Origin: Caballeronia sordidicola
GTDB lineage: Bacteria; Pseudomonadota; Gammaproteobacteria; Burkholderiales; Burkholderiaceae
Reading direction: 5' to 3'
Length of the DNA stretch: 64,000 nt
Assembly: GCF_001544455.2 (NCBI RefSeq)
Contig: NZ_FCOC02000002.1
Location: 248,001-312,000, forward strand
This document shows, piece by piece, positions 53,208-61,962 of the stretch. A program made the translations under genes and the position numbers. Below the pieces are notes generated by a model. That model worked only from the letters and a program-made list of their open reading frames with translations, ran no database searches and was not told the origin of the DNA. Position 1 is the first letter of the stretch. Every line of letters starts with the position of its first letter.

Positions 53208-56200
53208 ATGAACGCGCGTGTGCCTTTTGCAGAACATCCGCCGCTTGCCGCCTATCAACTCACCGATAACCTCAACGCAAGCCAGGGCCGAATTTTCCTC
53301 ACCGGAACGCAGGCGCTGGTCCGCCTCGTCCTGATGCAAAGGCAACTCGATCGCGCTGCCGGATTGAACACCGCCGGTTTTGTAAGCGGCTATCGCGGGT
53401 CTCCGCTCGGCATGGTCGACCAGCAGTTGTGGAAAGCAAAGAAATTGCTAGCGTCACACGACGTGCGCTTTCTTCCCGCAATCAATGAGGAACTCGGCGG
53501 CACGGCTGTACTAGGCACGCAGCGGGTCGAATCCGATTCCGAGCGCACGGTCGATGGCGTGTTTGCAATGTGGTATGGCAAGGGCCCGGGCGTCGATCGC
53601 GCCGGCGATGCGCTCAAGCACGGCAACGCATACGGCTCGTCGCCGCACGGCGGCGTGCTGGTCGTGGCTGGCGACGATCACGGTTGCGTTTCGTCGTCCA
53701 TGCCGCATCAGTCCGACCAGGCAATGATCGGCTGGCACATGCCCGTGGTAAATCCATCGAACATCGCCGATATGCTGGAATTCGGTCTCTACGGCTGGGC
53801 ATTGTCGCGTTTCTCGGGTGCGTGGGCGGGGTACAAGGCGATATCGGAGACGGTGGAATCCGGCTCGACTGTCGACCTCGATGCGCTGCAGACCATTTTC
53901 CCCGCGCCGGAAGGGTTCATCGCGCACGAAGGCGGATTGCACAATCGCTGGCCCGATTTGCCGAGCCTGACCATCGAAGCGCGTCTCGCCGCGAAGCTCG
54001 ACGCGGTGCGCTATTTCTCGCGCGTCAATTCCATCGACAAATGGATCGCCCCAAGCCGCCACGCGAACGTTGGCATTGTGACGTGCGGCAAGGCGCATCT
54101 TGACTTGATGGAGACGTTGCGCCGTCTCGACTTGAGCGTTGCTGACCTCGACGCCGCCGGCGTGCGGATCTATAAGGTGGGTCTGTCGTTTCCGCTCGAA
54201 ACCACGCGGCTCGACACGTTTGTGGAAGGCTTGTCGGAAATGCTGGTCATCGAAGAAAAAGGGCCGGTGATCGAGCAGCAGATCAAGGACCATTTGTATA
54301 ACCGGACACAAGGCGCGCGGCCGATTGTGATCGGCAAGAACGCGCAGGATGGCGCCACGTTGTTGAGCGCACTAGGCGAATTGCGCCCGTCGCGCGTGCT
54401 GCCTGTTTTCGCCGAGTGGCTTGCACGGCACAAACCGGCGTTAGACCGGCGCGACAGGGTCGTTGACCTGGTTGCACCGCAAATCCTCTCCAATGCCGCC
54501 GATACCGTCAAACGCACGCCGTATTTTTGCTCCGGCTGCCCGCACAATACATCCACCAAAGTGCCTGAAGGGTCGATCGCGCAGGCCGGAATTGGTTGCC
54601 ACTTCATGGCGTCATGGATGGAGCGCGACACGACCGGCCTGATCCAGATGGGCGGCGAAGGCGTGGATTGGGCATCGCATTCCATGTTCACGAAGACGCC
54701 GCATGTCTTCCAGAATCTCGGCGACGGCACGTACTTTCATTCGGGAATCCTGGCTATCCGCCAGGCGGTCGCGGCGAAGGCCAATATCACGTACAAGATC
54801 CTGTACAACGACGCCGTGGCGATGACCGGCGGCCAGCCCGTGGATGGCAGCATTTCCGTGCCGCAAATCGCGCGGCAGGTCGAAGCGGAGGGCATCGCGA
54901 CGCTGGTCGTGGTCAGCGACGAACCCGAGAAATACGACGGTCATCACGATCAGTTTCCAAAGGGCACGACGTTCCACCACAGAGGCGAACTGGACGACGT
55001 CCAACGCCGGCTGCGCGACATCCCTGGCGTGACCGTCCTGATCTACGACCAGACTTGCGCGGCGGAAAAGCGGCGTCGCCGCAAGAAAGGCGAACTTCCC
55101 GATCCGGACAAGCGCTTGTTCATCAACGAAGCCGTGTGCGAAGGCTGCGGCGATTGCGGCGTGCAGAGCAATTGTTTGTCGGTGGAACCGGTTGAAACCG
55201 AACTTGGACGCAAACGGCGCATCGACCAGTCCTCGTGCAACAAGGACTACTCGTGCGTGAACGGGTTTTGCCCGAGCTTTGTTACGCTGGAAGGCGCGAA
55301 GCTCAAGAAGGCAGCCGGCAGCGGCTTCGATCCCGATGCGCTTGCGGCCCGCGTCGATGCGCTGGGGGAACCCACGCTCACACTCGATAACGCGCCATAC
55401 GACATCCTGATTACCGGCGTTGGCGGCACGGGCGTGGTGACGCTCGGCGCGCTCATCAGCATGGCGGCGCATCTTGAAGGCAAGAGCGCGTCCGTGCTCG
55501 ATTTCATGGGCTTTGCGCAAAAAGGCGGCGCGGTGCTTTCATTCGTGCGCTTCGCCGCCACCGATGCCTTGCTGAACCAGGTTCGCATCGATACCCAGCA
55601 AGCCGACGTGCTGCTCGCGTGCGACATGGTCGTGGGTGCAAGCGCCGATGCCTTGCAAACTGTCCGGCATGGCCGCACACGCATTGTCGTGAACACGCAT
55701 GCAATCCCCAACGCCACGTTTGTGCAGAATCCGGACGCGAATCTTCACGCCGGATCCTTGCTGGAAAAGATGCAGCACGCGGCGGGCGCGGAGCGCATGA
55801 ACACGTGCGATGCCCAGGCGCTGGCGACGCGTTTTCTTGGCGACACCATCGGCGCAAATATCTTGATGCTGGGCTATGCATGGCAGTTGGGGCTCGTGCC
55901 CGTGTCGCACGCGGCGTTGATGCGCGCTATCGAGCTGAACGACGTTGCTGTGCCCATGAACACGCTCGCGTTCAACATCGGGCGCCTGGCCGCAGCGGAT
56001 ATCGAGGCGCTCGAATCACTGCGTAAAACCGCAATTGCGCCCCGTGTCGAGATGAATGCAATGCCGCTTGACGCATTGATCGCGGATCGCGAAGCGCGGT
56101 TGCTGGCATACGGTGGTTCGCACTATGTGACGCGATACCGGTCGCTGGTTTCGGCTACTGCCTCCTCGGGAAACGATGCCGTGACGCGCGCCGTCGCCAC

Positions 56201-56777
56201 GACGTTTTATAAGTTGCTCGCCGTGAAAGACGAATACGAAGTCGCGCGGCTTCATACCGACCCGGCGTTCCGCGCGGCATTGGAAGCGCAGTTCGAAGGA
56301 ACCGCGGGGAAGGACTTTGCGGTGAAATTCAATATGGCGCCGCCGGTTTTATCGAAGGCGAAAAATGGCGGTGCGCCGCGCAAGATGACGTTCGGGCAGT
56401 GGTTGTGGCCAATGCTCGGTGTGATGTCGAAGGTGCGTGGCTTGCGGGGTACGGCTTTCGATCCGTTCGGCCGGTCGCTGGAACGCAAGATGGAGCGCGA
56501 GCTTCCGGGCGACTATGAAATCACCATTCAACGCGCGCTAAAGGTGCTGACGCCGGAGGACGCCAGGGATGTCGAAACGCTCGCGCTGCTGCACGAACGC
56601 GTTCGGGGATACGGGCATGTGAAACTCGCGAATCTGTCGATGGTGAAGCGCCGCGAACGCGACTTGGCAACGAAGCTGGGAATTACGGTACAGACGGGAC
56701 GCCACGTGAAGGCATCGCTGGATGAAGTCAAGGGCGCTGGCGCACTAAGGGGAATTCCGGTTGTGGTGGCGAAGTGA
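53208..56777 (+). CDS. Indolepyruvate ferredoxin oxidoreductase, fused alpha/beta form
   Basis: A 1189-residue fused 2-oxoacid:ferredoxin oxidoreductase, oxidatively decarboxylating aryl pyruvates to acyl-CoA. The N-terminal pyrimidine-binding domain has GYRGSPLGMVDQQLW and EELGGTAVLGTQR; the TPP/Mg domain has CSGCPHNTSTKVPEGS and IQMGGEGVDW, and YNDAVAMTGGQP. A ferredoxin-like insert near 640-690 carries CEGCGDCGVQSNC and later Cys for Fe-S clusters. The gamma-type domain (ITGVGGTGVVTLGALI) and a C-terminal DUF follow. It has GGAG before the ATG and is monocistronic, followed by a terminator. It fits aromatic amino acid catabolism; a partner ferredoxin is not seen nearby. Confidence 0.93.
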   Translation: MNARVPFAEHPPLAAYQLTDNLNASQGRIFLTGTQALVRLVLMQRQLDRAAGLNTAGFVSGYRGSPLGMVDQQLWKAKKLLASHDVRFLPAINEELGGTAVLGTQRVESDSERTVDGVFAMWYGKGPGVDRAGDALKHGNAYGSSPHGGVLVVAGDDHGCVSSSMPHQSDQAMIGWHMPVVNPSNIADMLEFGLYGWALSRFSGAWAGYKAISETVESGSTVDLDALQTIFPAPEGFIAHEGGLHNRWPDLPSLTIEARLAAKLDAVRYFSRVNSIDKWIAPSRHANVGIVTCGKAHLDLMETLRRLDLSVADLDAAGVRIYKVGLSFPLETTRLDTFVEGLSEMLVIEEKGPVIEQQIKDHLYNRTQGARPIVIGKNAQDGATLLSALGELRPSRVLPVFAEWLARHKPALDRRDRVVDLVAPQILSNAADTVKRTPYFCSGCPHNTSTKVPEGSIAQAGIGCHFMASWMERDTTGLIQMGGEGVDWASHSMFTKTPHVFQNLGDGTYFHSGILAIRQAVAAKANITYKILYNDAVAMTGGQPVDGSISVPQIARQVEAEGIATLVVVSDEPEKYDGHHDQFPKGTTFHHRGELDDVQRRLRDIPGVTVLIYDQTCAAEKRRRRKKGELPDPDKRLFINEAVCEGCGDCGVQSNCLSVEPVETELGRKRRIDQSSCNKDYSCVNGFCPSFVTLEGAKLKKAAGSGFDPDALAARVDALGEPTLTLDNAPYDILITGVGGTGVVTLGALISMAAHLEGKSASVLDFMGFAQKGGAVLSFVRFAATDALLNQVRIDTQQADVLLACDMVVGASADALQTVRHGRTRIVVNTHAIPNATFVQNPDANLHAGSLLEKMQHAAGAERMNTCDAQALATRFLGDTIGANILMLGYAWQLGLVPVSHAALMRAIELNDVAVPMNTLAFNIGRLAAADIEALESLRKTAIAPRVEMNAMPLDALIADREARLLAYGGSHYVTRYRSLVSATASSGNDAVTRAVATTFYKLLAVKDEYEVARLHTDPAFRAALEAQFEGTAGKDFAVKFNMAPPVLSKAKNGGAPRKMTFGQWLWPMLGVMSKVRGLRGTAFDPFGRSLERKMERELPGDYEITIQRALKVLTPEDARDVETLALLHERVRGYGHVKLANLSMVKRRERDLATKLGITVQTGRHVKASLDEVKGAGALRGIPVVVAK

Positions 56778-56798
56778 AACAGGCGTGAGCCGAAAATC

Positions 56799-56852
56799 AA
56801 ACAGCCCGTGCGGGCGATCCGATTGCGATCTGATCGCACCCACGGGCTGTTT
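56799..56852. terminator. Terminator between the oxidoreductase and EAL genes
   Basis: Outer stem AAACAGCCCGTG / CACGGGCTGTTT with a partly paired interior; it lies between two converging genes. Confidence 0.85.
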
Positions 56853-56866
56853 CGTAAAGGCTCGAC

Positions 56867-58186
56867 TTACTCGTCCTCCACTGGCTCCCAGTCGATATCC
56901 CCGCAAAGCACGACCCGTTGCCCGCCCATGCGCGTCTCCACCGACAGCGTCACGCAAGGCAGCGCCTCATTGATCGATAAATAAGGCTTCGTCACATGTA
57001 CGCGATCCGGCGCGCCAAGCGCTTCCCGGAAATAAGGCCGCCGCAGCCAGTTCGCGCCCTGTGCGTCGATCAACGGCAGCAGTCGCGCCTCGTGTGCCGC
57101 CCGATCCGCCCGGAGCACCACGTTCCGGCCTGCTTGCCGCCCATTGGCATCAAGCAGAAAACATCGTGCGGCGTTATCGAGCGCGAGGAAATTCCAGCAG
57201 ACTTCCTCCAGCGGCTCCCCCGCGGCCAGACGCTCGGCCGCGCGTTCGAAAGCGCGCACGTAAGGTTGCAGGCGGGTCGCAACGCGCCGCTCCTTCGCCT
57301 CGGTCTGCAGGCGAAACCGCTCAGTCAGTTCGCTCATCAACGTGTGCGCCTGAGGCGCATCGGCGAGACCCGGATTGGGCCGGCCGAAGAAAAAACCCTG
57401 CACGAAGTCCGCGCCGCTTGCGAGCGCCAGTTGCGCCTCGTGCTCGGTTTCCACGCCTTCGATCAACACCAGCTTCCCCGCCTCGTGCAGCAGCGAAACT
57501 ACGCCGCACAGGATGGCCTCCATATTCCGGCGATACTTCGCATGGCTCGCTCCATGTAGCGTATGCGCCGACTGCGCGGCATGCGACAACATCACCCGAT
57601 CCAGCTTGACGATGTCCGGATCCAGTTGCCAGATCCGTTCAATGTTCGAATGCCCCGCGCCAAAGTCATCGAGCGCGATCAGAAAGCCGTGATCGCGAAA
57701 ATGCTGCACGGCTTCGGCGAGTTTCTCGATGTCGTCCGCCCGATCCTCCAGCACTTCGAGCACCACGCGCCGCGGCTCAATATTCAGCCGCTTGAGGTTC
57801 GCCAACAGCGCTGCCATGTGATACGGCTCGGTCAACGCGCCCGGATGTACGTTCAGGAAAAGCCATTCATTCTGCGCGCCCAGCACGTTGAAATTCTCGA
57901 GATGCAGCGCCTGAGCCAGACGATCGAGCTGCATTGCCTCGCCCACGCGCGCGGCCTGGCCGAACACATCGAGCGGCGACACCACGCGGTCAAGCGCATC
58001 ATGTGCGCGCAACAACCCTTCGTAGCCGACTGCCCGCATGTGTGAAAGGCTGAACACCGGCTGAAACACGCTCGACAGCGTCAAATTCGCATGCTCGACC
58101 GAATAGCGGTCGAATCCCGACGTCACGCTCAATTCAAAATTGCGTGGCGATACTGGCTTGATCTTTTCCGGATTCGCTATTGCCAT
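56867..58186 (-). CDS. EAL domain protein, putative c-di-GMP phosphodiesterase
   Basis: A 439-residue protein. The EAL domain (about residues 30-290) has the motif as EGLLRA, plus LNVHP, LEVLED, the DDFGAG pair, KLDR, IEGVETE and VQGFFFGRP, so the metal and catalytic residues appear kept although the Ala of EAL is Gly. The C-terminal part (about 300-439) resembles a GAF/Cache-like sensor domain (CFLLDANGRQAGRNVV, YLSINEALPCVTLSV). It probably hydrolyses c-di-GMP under control of a bound signal. ATG 58186 has GGGGA upstream; the frame is open to 58324. Confidence 0.88.
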   Translation of the reverse strand: MAIANPEKIKPVSPRNFELSVTSGFDRYSVEHANLTLSSVFQPVFSLSHMRAVGYEGLLRAHDALDRVVSPLDVFGQAARVGEAMQLDRLAQALHLENFNVLGAQNEWLFLNVHPGALTEPYHMAALLANLKRLNIEPRRVVLEVLEDRADDIEKLAEAVQHFRDHGFLIALDDFGAGHSNIERIWQLDPDIVKLDRVMLSHAAQSAHTLHGASHAKYRRNMEAILCGVVSLLHEAGKLVLIEGVETEHEAQLALASGADFVQGFFFGRPNPGLADAPQAHTLMSELTERFRLQTEAKERRVATRLQPYVRAFERAAERLAAGEPLEEVCWNFLALDNAARCFLLDANGRQAGRNVVLRADRAAHEARLLPLIDAQGANWLRRPYFREALGAPDRVHVTKPYLSINEALPCVTLSVETRMGGQRVVLCGDIDWEPVEDE

Positions 58187-58266
58187 CTTGCCGTCCCCGC
58201 GCGGATGCACGTCTGCGTTTTCCGTTCGCGCATTCCATCCTCTCGCAGTCCGTCCTTTTTTATTAC

Positions 58267-58280
58267 CGCAATCGATTGCG
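58267..58280. promoter_or_regulatory. Perfect 14-bp palindrome in the EAL/antiporter divergent region
   Basis: CGCAATCGATTGCG equals its own reverse complement and has the CG-centred form used by LacI/GalR-family repressors (compare CGCAA-N4-TTGCG). It lies 80 bp upstream of the EAL start. Regulator unknown. Confidence 0.55.
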
Positions 58281-58616
58281 TTCCCACTCGCTCCGCTCGC
58301 GCCTTGAATCCTGATTTCATACACTGCCCTCGATTATCTTTAAGCGGGGAATCTACGTGTCCCGTCTCTTTCGATAAAGCAAGCTCCGTGCTCACGCGCC
58401 CTCACAGGTTTGCCGATCTTTCACGGCGATGTGCACCGAGGCGAGACGCCTGCTACACGGAACGGCGTGCGATCCGCACCACCGCAGTGCACATTTCAGT
58501 TTTTGCGGTCTCAGCCTGGTTCAGACCCAAGAAACACGTCCAAGATAAACTTTGGTCCTTTGTTATCACAAGAGCGTGTCGGGATGAAGTACCCGCGCGC
58601 CTACTGCTCTGAACCT

Positions 58617-60296
58617 ATGGATATCGTTTTCACCGTTCTCATCCTGATGCTGGCTGTGGCGTTGTCCGGCTACATCACGAGCGCGCTTGCGAGCAAGCTG
58701 CCGTTCACATTGCCCTTGCCGCTGATCCAGATCGCAATTGGCGCATGCCTCGCGTGGCCGGGTTTCAGCTTGCACGTCACGTTCGATCCCGAGCTTTTCA
58801 TGATGCTCTTCATCCCGCCGCTTTTGTTCGCCGATGGCTGGCGTATCCCGAAGCGCGAGTTCTTCATGCAACGACGCGCGATCCTGCTGCTCGCGCTCGG
58901 CCTTGTGTTCATGACGGTGGGAGCGCTCGGCTGGTTTCTCCACGTGATGATTCCTGTCATGCCTTTGCCCGTTGCGTTCGCGCTCGCGGCAGTGTTGTCT
59001 CCGACAGACGCAGTCGCGCTCAGCGGCATAGCGGGCAAAGGACGCATTCCGGCGAACCTGATGCACATTCTCGAAGGGGAGGCGCTGATGAACGACGCGT
59101 CCGGTCTCGTCGCGCTGAAGTTCGCCATCGCGGCCGCGCTGACGGGCGTGTTCTCGTTGCGGGCGGCATCGATCAGTTTCGTAGTGATCGCTGTCGGCGG
59201 CCTTGTGATCGGCGCGGCGATCAGTTGGCTCGCGACCACTATTCCACGGCGGATCGTGAAGATGTCCGAAGACGATGACCCTGCCGCCGGCGTCATCCTT
59301 ACGTTGCTCATTCCGTTTGCGGCCTATCTGATCGCGGAAAAACTTGGCTGCTCGGGCATTCTCGCGGCAGTGTCAGCCGGCATGATGATGAACTTCCAGA
59401 GCCTGCGTGAAATCGTCCCGACGGCGTCGCGCATTCGCATGACGAGCACCTGGACGATGATCGAATTTGTTTTCAACGGCATGGTGTTCATTCTGCTTGG
59501 CCTGCAGTTTCCGCACATCATTGGACGCGCGTTGATCGAGGCGCATCACGATGGTCTCTATCAAGTCGGCTTGCTGCTGGGGTATGTGGCAGCAGTGGTC
59601 ATCGCGCTTTACGGGTTGCGCTTCGCGTGGGTCTGGGTGCTGCGCTGGGTCGCGAGCCGCGGCGCCGCGAAGCACGGCGTAGCGAACGCGGTGCCGGGCG
59701 CGCGCACGCTTGCCATGACGACAATTGGCGGCGTGCGGGGCGCGGTCACGCTCGCGGGCGTCTTGTCCTTGCCCGAGGTTCTGCCAAACGGGACGGCGTT
59801 GCCGGGACGCGATCTTGCCATTTTCATTGCATCGGGCACGATCTTGATGTCGCTGCTGATCGGCGTGATCGGCTTGCCGTTGTTGATCAATGGACTCAAG
59901 CGCCGCGGCGATCCGCACGCAGCCGAGGAGCGCATCGCGCGTCGCCACGCGGCGCAGGCAGCGATCCGCGCAATCGACGCAGCGCAGGAAAATCTGACTG
60001 GCCAAATGGATGAAACCGGCGCGGCACACTGCGCGGATTCGACGGCGCGCGTGATGAGTTTGTATCGGCGGCGTCTTGAAGGGCTCGGCGATGAAGAAGA
60101 GTCCCGCCGTGCCGCTCGACAAAGCGAGATGGTGGAAACGAAGCTGAAAATGGCTGCGTTGCGTGCGGAGCGAGCAGAGCTTCTAAAATTGCGCACGCGT
60201 CAGGCCATCAACGATGAAACGCTTAACAAGCTGATGCGCGAGATTGATTTGTCCGAGACCGCAATCGTGACTCGGAAGAAAGGGGCGGGGGCTTGA
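58617..60296 (+). CDS. NhaP-type Na+/H+ antiporter (CPA1)
   Basis: A 559-residue CPA1 antiporter with 11-12 hydrophobic segments in the first 430 residues. Ion-binding motifs: LSPTDAVALSGI and the ND motif in EGEALMNDASGLVALKF near residue 157, and TTIGGVRGAVTLAGVLSLPE later. The last 120 residues are a charged, probably coiled-coil cytosolic tail (RRHAAQAAIRAIDAAQENL, ETKLKMAALRAERAELLKLRTRQ). ATG 58617 begins the first membrane helix; an ATG at 58584 is possible. Downstream, 60297-60572 is non-coding. Confidence 0.92.
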   Translation: MDIVFTVLILMLAVALSGYITSALASKLPFTLPLPLIQIAIGACLAWPGFSLHVTFDPELFMMLFIPPLLFADGWRIPKREFFMQRRAILLLALGLVFMTVGALGWFLHVMIPVMPLPVAFALAAVLSPTDAVALSGIAGKGRIPANLMHILEGEALMNDASGLVALKFAIAAALTGVFSLRAASISFVVIAVGGLVIGAAISWLATTIPRRIVKMSEDDDPAAGVILTLLIPFAAYLIAEKLGCSGILAAVSAGMMMNFQSLREIVPTASRIRMTSTWTMIEFVFNGMVFILLGLQFPHIIGRALIEAHHDGLYQVGLLLGYVAAVVIALYGLRFAWVWVLRWVASRGAAKHGVANAVPGARTLAMTTIGGVRGAVTLAGVLSLPEVLPNGTALPGRDLAIFIASGTILMSLLIGVIGLPLLINGLKRRGDPHAAEERIARRHAAQAAIRAIDAAQENLTGQMDETGAAHCADSTARVMSLYRRRLEGLGDEEESRRAARQSEMVETKLKMAALRAERAELLKLRTRQAINDETLNKLMREIDLSETAIVTRKKGAGA

Positions 60297-60572
60297 GGGA
60301 AGGTTTTGATTGGATCGAAGATTCGATACGATGATCGCGGAGCCATCGCTTTCAACGGTTGTTGCAATTCATTAATGGGATTAATGGCCGTTTCAGCGTT
60401 TCAAGGTAAAACGCTGACTCGACTTCTCAATAATTGAGATGTAAAGACTTTAGGCAAACCAGCCGTAAAGTTGCGCACTTGTAGCAATTACCACAGCCTA
60501 TGCAAGGTAAGCGCATGCCGCTCTCGACCTGCGCTTACCCCTATTCACGGCTGGGGGTCAACTTTGCAACTA

Positions 60573-60893
60573 TTACTGGCCAGCGGCCGGCGATACTACG
60601 CTCGGCGTCGCCAAAGTATTGTTGCTCTTGGGCGGCGCGCTGGAGCCAGAGGTCGTGTTGCTGTTCGTGCTACTCGGCAAACCTGAATTCGGCGACCGGT
60701 TGCCCATGCCGCTGTCCGAGTTAGTCGCGCCCGGTGTGCCGTACCCGCCTGTTGCGCTATTCGTCTGATTTGCCGGGCTGGCCGTGCTGCCCGATGTGCC
60801 GCCACCTGATCCGCCGCCCGCCTGTGCATAAACACTTCCCGACAGCGCAAGGGCGGCGACGGCCGCGATTAGCGTACTCATTGCCTTGTTCAT
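60573..60893 (-). CDS. Small exported Ser/Gly/Asn-rich protein
   Basis: A 106-residue protein with a strong ribosome site (AAGGAGGG) before the ATG at 60893. A signal peptide (MNKAMSTLIAAVAALALSGSVYA) is followed by a low-complexity mature region rich in Gly, Ser, Asn, Thr and Pro. No fold or function can be inferred; similar proteins are common in Burkholderiaceae. Confidence 0.75.
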   Translation of the reverse strand: MNKAMSTLIAAVAALALSGSVYAQAGGGSGGGTSGSTASPANQTNSATGGYGTPGATNSDSGMGNRSPNSGLPSSTNSNTTSGSSAPPKSNNTLATPSVVSPAAGQ

Positions 60894-61246
60894 GATCCGT
60901 CCCTCCTTGATTGGAATGGAATTCAGCCACAGACGGTCAATCGCCTGCTTGAGCATGATGAGAGCAGTTACCGTGCCGCGGGTATTTATCGCAACATTGT
61001 TTAGTGTTGGAGCGCGCGACTTTAATCTGCGTTTCAGGAGTCCGTTGCGTTGTTCAACAGCGCCGCGTGCGTTTTCTACGCTGGCCAGAACTGGGCAGAT
61101 GTAATTGACCGATAAGGTCTCCCGTTGGAAGCGGCAACTACCCGGTGACTCATTTCAGTTCCCGTGCAAAGAAGGCCGATGCTTTTTTAGCGGCACCTAT
61201 TCGCTTGGTCGGGACAAACAGACCGCTACGGCCGACGTCCAGAAAC

Positions 61247-61275
61247 AACGAAGCCGACCCTAGGTCGGCTTCGTT
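61247..61275 (-). terminator. Hairpin downstream of the tRNA-like fragment
   Basis: Perfect 13-bp stem AACGAAGCCGACC / GGTCGGCTTCGTT with a 3-nt loop. On the minus strand it is followed by GTTTCT, so it can act as the terminator of a tRNA gene transcribed leftward. Confidence 0.65.
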
Positions 61276-61368
61276 GGAAAGGATATCGTTGCACTTCGTG
61301 AGTCAAGACTATCCTTGCTGCAAAAATACGGCTTTTGCTTGAAGGCGTTTGAACACTTATGAATTCCT

Positions 61369-61392
61369 TGGTGGAGAGGAGGAGGATCGAAC
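61369..61392 (-). tRNA. tRNA 3'-end-like fragment, possible attachment site
   Basis: On the minus strand it reads GTTCGATCCTCCTCCTCTCCACCA: a T-loop (TTCGATC), the 3' half of a T-stem, seven acceptor-stem bases, discriminator A and an encoded CCA. The sequence 5' of it does not pair as a T-stem should, so this is only the end of a tRNA. Such fragments are left where an island has integrated into a tRNA gene. Not a functional tRNA. Confidence 0.45.
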
Positions 61393-61962
61393 AATCTCGC
61401 TGAGGCAAACGGGACGGGCATCACGCTCGCCAGAAATTCCAGAGATGCCCCCAGAGAACGGCTTCGTGAGGGTTCACTTGAAAGTGCGATCGAACTCCCG
61501 ACCGTTTTGGCTTGACAGACAGCGAGGTTTTGCACCGCACGTCGCTGGCACCAGTCCACAGTACTCCGTGACAAAGGATATCGCAACGGTTTAGTCAGAG
61601 CCGCGCTGTTAAGTTGGAAGCAGCGAAATCTCGCCCCTGAATCGTTAGAAAATTCCAACTCACGCTGAGTCAAACAGTGAGTATGCTCAACCCGTCAGCC
61701 ACCCGTTCCGGCAGCGATGACCGAAGCGGTAAGCGTCACGGCCTGCATGACGGGGCCGCCAGGTCTAACTCAATAGTCAGCACCGCCGGCCCATTCCGGA
61801 CGGCCTCGGTATTGATCGATAGACAGACCTCACATTCGAGTAAGAGAGCCAGTCCTATTCCGAGAAAAGAAAGCGGGGGCACGCAGGAATCCGGGTACCG
61901 CCAGCGTGGCCGCACGCTATGCCCTGCTTCTGACGACGACCCGATGTTGAAAACGCGTCCCC

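Larger units (their letters stand above)
60894..61962. other. Non-coding border region
   Basis: Over 1 kb without a supported gene. It contains a 13-bp hairpin (61247-61275) and a tRNA 3'-end-like fragment (61369-61392), described separately. Frames such as 61677-62156 on the plus strand run into the helicase gene on the other strand and look spurious. Confidence 0.6.
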
